From: Eretmocerus hayati
Taxonomy: Eukaryota > Arthropoda > Insecta > Hymenoptera > Aphelinidae
Assembly: GCA_029851415.1 (NCBI GenBank)
Contig: CM056742.1
Location: forward strand, 81,272,748-81,336,747
DNA: 64,000 nucleotides
Reading direction: 5' to 3'
Shown: positions 10,309-18,700 of the stretch, in pieces
How the letters are laid out: each line of letters starts with the position of its first letter
How positions within the stretch are numbered: the stretch's first letter is position 1
Notes under the pieces: generated by a model
The model's database searches: none
What the model was told of the DNA's origin: nothing
The model's input: the letters and a program-made list of their open reading frames with translations, nothing else
Translations under genes and position numbers: made by a program

Positions 10309-10408
10309 GATTCAGAAGTTCAGCCAATCGTCGATTCGGGGACTTGTAGATTCGGCAACTCCAGAATTCAGCAGATCGAGAACTTCGGCAAATCGGAGAT
10401 TCGGCCGT

Positions 10409-10861
10409 TCAGCGCGTTGCAGGGAATGGTTTCTCGTCGGGTTGTAGGTAACGGAGTTCGATGAATGTTCCTTGTTCGATGTAGGTGGTTTGATTGTAGA
10501 TGGTATCTGGATCGCCTTCCAGGAAAATTCCACTGATAGTCTCGGTCCTTGCAGTAATTCGAGTGAGGCGGACCGGGTCTTGAGTAATGTACCGGAATGG
10601 TTCTCGGGCGGTGATGCACTTGGCGTAGATAGTTTCTCTCAATGCTCGTCCCTTGAGTATGGCGACGATCACTAAATTAGATCCAGCTCCGATTGGTTGT
10701 ATGATGGTCCAGTCCAATTTCCCAACTTCAGAACGTGTCTCGATGTCGTAGAGGGTCCAGCGATAACTAGGGTGAATGTACGGGATGACGTGTAAGCCTG
10801 GCCTTGGGAGTAATGCCAAGGTTTGTTGATCCATAAATGTTCGGTGTTCACTGTCTGTCAC
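10409..10861 (-). CDS. Unrecognised ORF directly after the primer site (150 codons)
   Basis: Starts at an ATG (10861) about 45 nt downstream of a tRNA-Leu-like primer-binding site, where the first ORF of an LTR element would begin. The composition is protein-like and balanced, with motifs such as YDIETRSEVGKLDW and GAGSNLVIVAILKGR. It has no cysteine-histidine finger and no protease motif. I cannot assign a family. It is either an extra 5' ORF of element 1, whose gag starts 1.6 kb further on, or the remnant of a different element. Confidence 0.45.
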   Translation of the reverse strand: MTDSEHRTFMDQQTLALLPRPGLHVIPYIHPSYRWTLYDIETRSEVGKLDWTIIQPIGAGSNLVIVAILKGRALRETIYAKCITAREPFRYITQDPVRLTRITARTETISGIFLEGDPDTIYNQTTYIEQGTFIELRYLQPDEKPFPATR

Positions 10862-10906
10862 TTGTCACTTCACTTGTCGATGAGTTCAAAGCACTACTTC
10901 CACGAA

Positions 10907-10925
10907 TAATCCCACCGCTGTCACC
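10907..10925 (-). promoter_or_regulatory. Primer-binding site, tRNA-Leu-like
   Basis: The plus strand reads AATCCCACCGCTGTCACCA. This equals the 3' end of a eukaryotic tRNA-Leu (T-arm end, acceptor and CCA) with one mismatch, by recall of that tRNA family. On the minus strand it is therefore a primer site starting TGGTGACAGC. It is separated by a few nt from TGTTATGAAT (10931 onward), which would be the end of the 5' LTR. Confidence 0.65.
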
Positions 10926-10930
10926 AAAAC

Positions 10931-12350
10931 TGTTATGAATATGTCTGTTCGGAGCGGCTAAGTCGAAGGTTCCGACACTGTCGGAGTGGTTGCGTCCGTT
11001 GTTGAATCCGGGAGAACGCCGCTTATCGCCTGGGGCCTACTTGTTTCTGCGCCTGCGCGCGCTAACTGTCGGGCCTGCTGTAGGGCGTAGATGTCGTAGG
11101 GTGTTGCGGCTCGGCGGGCTCCGGGGAGTCGATACAAACAGCGCGGGCAACGTTTGGGCCCGTCGCGCTCGGACATAGCCGTTTATCGATCACAGGCGTC
11201 GATTCGATCCCGTACTTAGTCAAATCAATTACCTCTGTAGTGCGACGGAGCGTGGATTCGGTGGATCTGGCGACCTTCAGAGGAGGTTGATGTTCCTCAG
11301 ATTCGGCCTCGATTGCGGAACTAGCCCCTCGTGGTATTTTCGTCGGCCGTTCCGTCGAGGTTCCGGTCTCGCTCATTCACACTGCTGCTGCTTACTGGAA
11401 CTGGATTGAGATTTTTCACCGCGACCTCAGAAGGGTCGGCGAAGGCGGGAGCAACTGGGCGCTCAAGCGCCTATTCGGCAAGACTAACTGTCGGATTACT
11501 CACCACTCGCGACGCGTCCGGATTATTATCACTTTTATTAGCGTTATTATGGGGTCGGGTTCGTTAACTCGTTAAGCGCTAAAGCGCAATGGAAGCAGTG
11601 ACAATGATTGAAGTGACTTTATTGACAGAATGCAACCATATGACAGTACAAAAGGTGACGAATATAAGGCTCAGAGCGGTAGCAAGTCGACGGTATGCTG
11701 GTGCTCGAGCGAAGCTGCTTCTGGGCGCTGGTGCGCTGCCTATATAGACAAAATGACGTCACAGCTCAAGCGGCGTGGCTACGCCTACGAGACTCCTTGA
11801 TTGGTTCTCAGTGCTGCGCGCGCAATTCCTCCGTAGCGCGCCATCATGGAGTCGGGCGGGGCCAACGTGTGCGAGGGGCGGTTCTGTTGCGCGATTCGTT
11901 AGCGGCCATAATTGATCGGGTGCGTTGTGCATCTGCGCATTCCAAGGAGGAGGGTCCATCTCCCGGCTGGCATACGTGCGTCATTAGCTCGTTCCTCAAT
12001 TGGTCGATGGCGATTGCGTCATTTACCCGTTCATCTCTGGGAGGAAGCGGGCACCTGCTTGTTGTTGCCAGGCGGCGCGCATCGGTGTTGCCAAGCGTAT
12101 GCGACGTTGCCGTGTGTGGTACGTGCTGCGTATGGAGACGTCATATCAATGACGTATGCTGCTATTATTGATCGCCCGTTCTTCGGCCACCGTGTCGCTG
12201 CCTCTCCCGACCGTGTTACTGATGGCTCCCATGCCCGTCGTGTGTCCACAGCATATTCTGAAATCATGAGTCCCAGCTTGGGACTCGTAGCTTATATCAA
12301 CAACGTGTCCTCGGACCAATGGGGATCGTTAGTTTTATGATTGGTTAGTC
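10931..12350 (-). mobile_element. Probable 5' LTR / promoter block of element 1
   Basis: The left border TGTTAT at 10931 next to a primer site fits the ACA-type end of a minus-strand LTR. Inside, read on the minus strand, are a palindromic CRE-like TGACGTCA (11754-11761), a TATA box TATATAG (11739-11747) and AATAAA (11618-11623), in the order promoter then poly(A) signal expected of an LTR. The right border is not clear. A matching second LTR was not found on the left side, so the length and ownership are uncertain. Confidence 0.45.
10958..11376 (-). CDS. Two overlapping small ORFs in the LTR block
   Basis: On the minus strand an ORF at 11376-11062 (104 codons, Thr/Pro/Glu-rich) overlaps in another frame one at 11176-10958 (72 codons, beginning near a CPRC motif). 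They could be one frame broken by a shift, since coding-like sequence passes from the first to the second. No family is recognised. GC content here is higher than around it, which makes long open frames more likely by chance. Confidence 0.22.
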
Positions 12351-12624
12351 ATTAGAATTCAATATTCTTCGAGATTCGAGAGCCACCCTCAACTGCGAGA
12401 CGCAACCCTGAACGAATGCGGAATGCTAGTTTACATCTTCGATTACGCGTGGGAACTCTCTTGATGGAAGCACAGACTTGTGTGAATGCGGAATGGTAGG
12501 TTACATCTTGGAGTATGCGTGCGCAGCTCGCTTCCTTCTCGTTACGCACTCCGAGGAGAGAAACTCCGGTTCACGGATCCATGTCCGTCCGGACCCGAGG
12601 TTTTTACACCTTAACAATACCTTG
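12351..12624. other. Spacer between elements 1 and 2
   Basis: No gene. A short direct repeat (GAATGCGGAATG(C/G)TAG(T/G)TTACATCTT) occurs twice at about 12412-12443 and 12484-12511. Confidence 0.4.
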
Positions 12625-12858
12625 CCGTGGCTTGCGCTGCAGCGCGCATGACCTGTTCATATGTACCCTGCTTTTATGTCTATTACCGTGCTATATACAT
12701 CGCCGTGGCTTGCGCTGCAGTGCGCATGACCTGTTTTTATGTACCCTGCTTTTATGTCTAGTACCGTGCTATATACATCGCCGTGGCTTGCGCTGCGGTG
12801 CGCATGACCTGTTTTTATGTACCCTGCTTTTATGTCTATTACCGTGCTACGTATATAT
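12625..12858. repeat. 78-bp tandem repeat, three copies
   Basis: Three copies start at 12625, 12703 and 12781, each beginning CCGTGGCTTGCGCTGC and containing GACCTGTTTTTATGTACCC. They differ at only a few bases. Open frames across this array are a side effect of the 78-bp (26-codon) period, not genes. Confidence 0.92.
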
Positions 12859-13766
12859 GCTTTCCCAGTTGTTTGGATTTTTGTTCTGCCAGGAGTGGTT
12901 TGTTGGACATTTTTGATGGTTCTGGTGTGGGTAGGCTCTTTTGGTCGATTTTTGGGTTGGGGGGGGGGCTTTGGGGGGGTTTGGGGCACTTTTTTTTCTT
13001 GACTACTGCTCATCGGAATCGTGTGACGGCAGGTCCGGGGATGTGTACTAAGTTATCGGGGGTGATTTTGGATGGGTGGGGGTGGTGGGGGGTTGGGGTA
13101 ACTTCGTGAATAATGACTTTTTTTGAAAAATTCTTTTCCTGTTATATGGCTCTAACGTTCTCATGTTGATGTATGATTTTTTCCGATTTTTCCGACCCAT
13201 AGGGGGCCCAGGGGCGGGATGGAACTGGTATGTGGGGCAAGATGGAACGGTGGGTGGGGTAACATGGAACACTTTTGATACGTGAAAATCGTCTTTTTTT
13301 TCGTGTTTTGATCGTGTGAGCTGTAAATGAGCTCCCTTGTGCTAATTCGAATGATTTTCTGAGCTTTCATAATGATCACATGAATTTAACATTTTTTTTT
13401 TCTCTTTCTTGCTTCCATGTTCATGTGCTATTGATTTTGCTTATATATATTCCTTGCCACTCGTACCTTGTAACGTCTATTGTAATTTACTATCTCTATG
13501 TAAAATTGGTCATCTGAAATTTTCGCGGCTCACGTGGTCCTTATCTTTTGTAAAATTATTAACCATTTGAAAATTTTCGCGGTTCGCGTGTGAGGACCGG
13601 GAAAATTTTCACTCACTTTTCTTTTATCGTCGTCTCTATTATTTTCGTAAAATTTTCACGTGACTCACGTGTGAGGGCCGGGAAAATTTTATGACTTTTA
13701 CTTTGTATGTTACCCTACTATGTTACCCTTTTTTTCCAAGTGCCTTATTCTTATTCTACGCTATTC
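12859..13766. other. G/T-rich spacer downstream of element 2 env
   Basis: Contains long G runs (12960-12985), a GGTGGGTGGGG-type stretch (13070-13095) and three imperfect repeats of an AAAATTTTCGCGG...GTGTGAGG.CCGGGAAAATTTT motif near 13520, 13575 and 13655. This is where the 3' end of element 2 should lie, but I could not find a copy of the right-hand LTR (23575-23884). A pyrimidine run at 13727-13736 could be its polypurine tract. Confidence 0.4.
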
Positions 13767-15723
13767 TTACTTGCTAGTCTTCTCTCTTGTGATTACTCCG
13801 TCCTGCTCCAATCTCTTCAATTCGATCTCTTGCATGATTCTCGTAATTTGGTTTGGTCGCTGATGATCTCTTATGCTTCTTCCGTGTGCGACTGCTGATG
13901 TGTTTATGTTGTGTGATATCCCAGCTGGTACTGGGCTTACTTGACCTTCTCCGGGCTCTTCTGCTTCTCGGCTTGTGCATAGGACACAAAATAACGTGCG
14001 GTATATTATAGGTATGAGACTGACTGATGATACAATTTTCCATGTTATAAGCGTTAGACCTAATACACCTACTATTGCGGCTCCAGCCACAGGTATTTTG
14101 CTTTCTATATTTTCTACTCGTCCAGTTATTGCTTTATATTTTCCGATGTTTCTGGCTTTTGTAATAATTTCTTTCAAGCTCTTACCCATTTTGAGCGTGT
14201 CCGCCTGGGCTAGGGTTGCAGCTTGGTTGTCCTCCAGGATCTCCGCCTCCAGGATCTGATGAACTTCGTGGGTTTCTCTATTGCTGTTTCCATCCTGCAT
14301 GATCTCGGGTATGTTCAGATCATAATTTTGTGTTATTGTCAATGGTGAATTAATCGTGATTTCTCTTGATGCCGATAGTTTCGCGCTTCGGGTTACTCCT
14401 GTACACCCTGGCAAGAGTCTTACAATTCCTGTTCCTGTGAGTGGTGATGTGTTGTGCTTGCTCCGACGACATTGGATGAAAATTTGTTCTTCTTCGTTTG
14501 TGGAGTAAATCCAAGTGTTAGGATCATGTAGCTTCAACCAGAATGTTTCGTGAATTTTGACCAGCCGTACATCGCAATCTGTAATATTTGTAATAGTTGA
14601 GTTCAGTGCCATTTTGATTTCACATGTTGGATTCTCCGGAATTTCCCGTATTGGTGCCGTATTTTTGCAGATAATGAGTTCTTTCAAATGTTTGCATTTG
14701 TCAATTTCCTCGTGATGAAATGAAATGTACTTGTTTGTCTGTGCTTCTATTCCAAAATAAGGCCATTTTGGCCAGATATAACCGAATACATTTGATGAAA
14801 TGTTTTGAAATTTTTGTTTGACTGGTATCGGAGAGGCTTTATATAATGTGAATCGCGATGATTCTAGTAATGGGATGCTGATGATGTATAATAATTTTCC
14901 CTCCATTGTTGAAACTGAAATTTCCATAATCTTCTCTAGGTCCATGATCGGTTCGCCATTTTCCGCCTGCGGAAAGGCTGCATCTTGGACTGCATTCTCA
15001 ATCAGTGATTTGGAGTTTGCAATCATTTCTGGTGACAGTAATTTGGGATGGACCCCTCCTTGGATTGCAAAGGTGAGAATTTCCGTTATTGTATTAGTAT
15101 CGATTTTGAAGTTCACAATGTTTTCTCTCAGCAGGTCGATCGCATTGCGGAGTGTTGTTGTTCTCTCTAGGTCATTCGCCTTGGTCTCAAGGTTATCCAT
15201 TTGCCCCTGTAATTTCTGCAATTTTCTTGTATTCTTTCCTAGTTGATTTTCAATTATTTCCGTTTGATTTGCCAATAATTTCGCTACCCGTCTGGTATCG
15301 TTCGCTTGGATTTCTATAATCTCCTTTAATTCTTGTTCAGTATCTTCGTCTAATGTTCCAAACATGTAATTTAAGCCTTTACCCACGGATGATAGTATCG
15401 CTCGCTTTTCTCTTTGGTTCTTACTATCTTTATTTTGTTTCATCAGGTCTAGTATCCGCTTGACGTCCGCCCTCGCTTCGTCTAGCTGCAGGTGTAGATT
15501 GGACAGCTGCACTTTTGTTGTCGGATCGTCGCACAGCCTGGCGATGTTCCGCCATGTCCGCTCGAGGATCTCCCCGGTGTTGCCGAATTGTATGAGGTCC
15601 ATCTTTTGAATGATCCTCCAGTCAATTGTGGTTACTGCTAGTGGCGCAATCCTCTCCACTACGAGCCCTGGCGAGTGTTCCAGCCTGGTGATGTACTGGG
15701 GTTGCTCATCTTTTGCCGTCGGC
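13767..15723 (-). CDS. env: Element 2 envelope-like F-type fusion protein
   Basis: Third ORF of an errantivirus-like Gypsy element, related in layout to the baculovirus F / insect retrovirus env family. At about residue 85-90 there is a furin-type site REKR followed by a Gly/Ala-rich hydrophobic stretch with the family pattern SSVGKGLNYMFG (cleavage near 15399). A long heptad-like region with LLANQTEIIENQLGKN follows. Several N-glycosylation sequons and cysteines are spread over the ectodomain. Near 14035-14100 is one membrane span, AGAAIVGVLGLTLITWKIV, and a polar tail of about 80 residues ends the protein. No ATG or signal peptide lies at the upstream end of the frame, which is open from 15731. 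This fits expression from a spliced RNA whose first exon is elsewhere. No stop interrupts the ORF. Confidence 0.85.
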
Positions 15724-15745
15724 CTGTAAGTTCATAATTTTCATC
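15720..15745 (-). promoter_or_regulatory. Candidate 3' splice site for env mRNA
   Basis: On the minus strand ACTTACAG|GCC occurs at 15729-15721, a few nt inside the upstream stop that bounds the env frame. Errantivirus env is made from a spliced message, so an acceptor here would join a leader exon to the env frame. The polypyrimidine tract is weak. This is an inference from position. Confidence 0.4.
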
Positions 15746-15795
15746 AGCAATCCTCATTCATATCTCGTCTCATGCACACGGTTATTTCAAATTCT

Positions 15796-18700
15796 TCATT
15801 CTTCTTGCGGTGGTGCCATTACCGAGCAAACTCTCTTTATTTTGTCGATGTGTACTATCTTGATTTCATCGCCCTTCTGTATTTTGACGTTTTTCTTCGC
15901 GTTGTCCACGCTGATTATCTCGTACGGGCCCCTGTATTCCTTATCAAATTTGCCCTTCTTAGTGTCGTTCAACAGCATTACCATCTCGCCTTCCCGGAAA
16001 TGCATACTCTTCAGCTTTTGATCGTAATAAAATTTGCTGCGGTAGCGGCTCTGGATCGCGTTGAGCATGGCTAGTCTTTGTAATTCTGATAGGTCTTTCA
16101 CGTGTTGCCAGTAGTACTGACTCTGAATTTTCTTGACTGTTTTGTTGATGCCGTTATGCGCGCCTAAAGCTGATGTGTGGAATTCTTCCATCAGTCTGAA
16201 TCTGTCCTCCACCGGTGGGACCGGAATGTTGTCTTGAAACAGCACTACCGTGATGGGTAATCCCGCAAGATGATTTTCAAAAACCCTAACGAATTTTTCC
16301 CATTCTCGGCTAGACATGATCATGAGGTCTTTCATTATTCCCAACGATTTTATTTGTTTTTCAACTACAAATCTCCGTAGCTCTTTCACCGCTTTTTTCA
16401 TGTCTATCTTCTTGACCTCCCCGTCCTCGTGTTCTCTCATGCATAGCCCGAGGATATATGCATCCCTATTTCTTGACGTCATGATTTTTCCGAACTCTAT
16501 GTTTTTGAATTCCTTTGGATCGATAAATTTTCTTTCGACTAACGATTGAATCGCCTCTGTTTCTAGGACCGGTTCCGTGCTCATGATGTACAGCATATTT
16601 TCTATATACTTAAATGGATGACACCGTACCTTTTCTACTCGCACGAACGGCGGGGTTTCTTCTCCTTCTGCTAATGCCCACGGTGGCTTTTCTCGCGGCG
16701 GTCGTGCGTTGCTGACCAAGCACTCTTCCAGCGCGTGAGTGTGAGCGCGAGGCCTTACCCGTGGATCGTCTCGCTCATCGTCTTCTGATGACTCAGCTAG
16801 GCCCGTTGACCCATTTACGTTCGCGTTCAATCTACTCGACGCTGATGCGTTCGTGTTCGGTGAATCATGATTTCTCTCGCTGCGGCGCGCGTCTGTATCT
16901 TCCGTTTCAAAATTGTCTAAATCCGGATTTTCCGAGTTTTCCGACGCGTTCCCATTGTTTCTGCGTTGGACGAGTGGTGTATAATGTCGTTTAGCTTCGT
17001 CTAAGTGTAGATGTATAAATCTCCCGGGTTCGTTTCCTCTGAAGTGATAATATTCTACCCTACCGTCGGCCTTAAAATTGTGTACACATACCTTTACCTT
17101 ATAATGTTCGGCAAAGACCCGGATGCAATTATCCTCTCCGTATTCATTCCGAGACTCTAGGATTCTTTTCGCGTCCTCCGGTACTGCGCAGAACTCTATC
17201 ATATCCGATTCTCTTAGAATATCCCTGAGGACCAGGGCTGTGGCGTCTAAGTTTTCTAGGTGGATAAACGTCCAGAACAGACAGTTTCCTCGCGGAAGAG
17301 CGGGAATACCCGTGAATTGGTCTAGTACGGCGTCGGGTTCCGCGCATCCCGATTGTATCGTGTAATTCATTGGAAAATCGTTGATCTGCTCAATTTCCAT
17401 TTGCGCATCCGTTTGTGTCGCGTGACTATGTTCGCTCGGTGTTGTTGGTCGCGGATCTACTCTGTTGGCCAATTCGGGTTCGGTTTCGGCAATCGGTTGA
17501 ACTTCGACAGGGTTCGTTTGCCCTGATGGTGACTCGTCGTACAGGTATTCCTGGCTACCTACTCGATCGTTCAGGATGTTATTTGAAACGGATTCGTCGG
17601 ATGACTCTGTACTCGCATCGTGAATGTCTAGTATCGTCGCGTCTTTCCCGTCACGCGTCGTTTGCCTCCAATATAAATTCCTGTCATTTTGAAATATACC
17701 TGGGATTCGAACTTTTCCGGACATTTCCCTGATTTCGGGTTGATTCGGTACCTCTTCTCTCTCGTGACTCATTCTACCGAAATCAGTTTGGTCCATGATT
17801 GAATTTATGTCAATGTTTACTCTTGAAGGTGAATTTTGTGATTCATTAGTAATTGTAAACGACTTATCCACAGGTGCAATTTGCGAAGCTGGTGAAGTTG
17901 CTCGTGCTGCCTCATCCCTCTGCTCCGTTGCTGCTGCCGGCTGCTCTTGATGACCAGACGGTGTCTCGTTCCCCAGAGATGAGACATTTGAGCCGCTTGG
18001 AGTCGGTGGTTGGAACGACTGCTGCACTGGATTGAGCGTGTGCTGACGCAGCGGGAATTTTTCTGCTTGCATGCGGCATGGCCTATCCTTTTCCGGAGTG
18101 CTAGAACTGACTATATTCTTTTGCCAATTAGTTTCTTTCGTCATATACGCGAGCTTGTCTTCGAATTTGGCTTGACTTAGAATTCCTGATGTTTCGATTT
18201 CCGGGTCACTGTGTCTGCGCTGTGGTCCCTTACCTCTTATTCTTCGCGATCGCTTTACTTTTACACGTCCTTTCCTACTCTCGGTCCACTCATCGTCTGA
18301 GTTTTCTGAACTCTCGGCGCAGTTTTTCTTTCTTGATTGTTGATCTTCCGATTCCTCTGAACTAGATCGCGCTACTTTCGATTTCCTTTTCCCATCAATT
18401 CGTTCCTTTCGAACCGCTCGCATCGGAAATACCTTAAACAATTCGTCCTCCGATCCGACGTCTTCACTCTCGCTCTCTTCATATCCGGTCACCTGGTCTG
18501 AATCCGACGCGTCGACTTCGTCTTCTTCAAATAGCGATTGCAGCATGAAGATACGGCCTGGTGGGTTGTCTTCTCTACAGCTTGGGTCTTGTTTCTCTTG
18601 TTGGTCTGCGATTTGGTATAATTCGTCGCGCGATTTTTCTGATAGGTCTACCTCGCCTTCGCGTAGTATCGGGTTGCGTGAGAGCGCGTCTGCTACGTTG

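Noticed and set aside
11548..11562. Plus-strand primer-binding site (TGGGGTCGGGTTCG)
   Set aside because: It resembles a T-arm complement, but there is no plus-strand LTR end to its left and no plus-strand element follows.
12515..13013. Overlapping Cys/Leu-rich frames on both strands
   Set aside because: They follow from the 78-bp tandem repeat, whose length is a multiple of three, so any frame repeats without stops.
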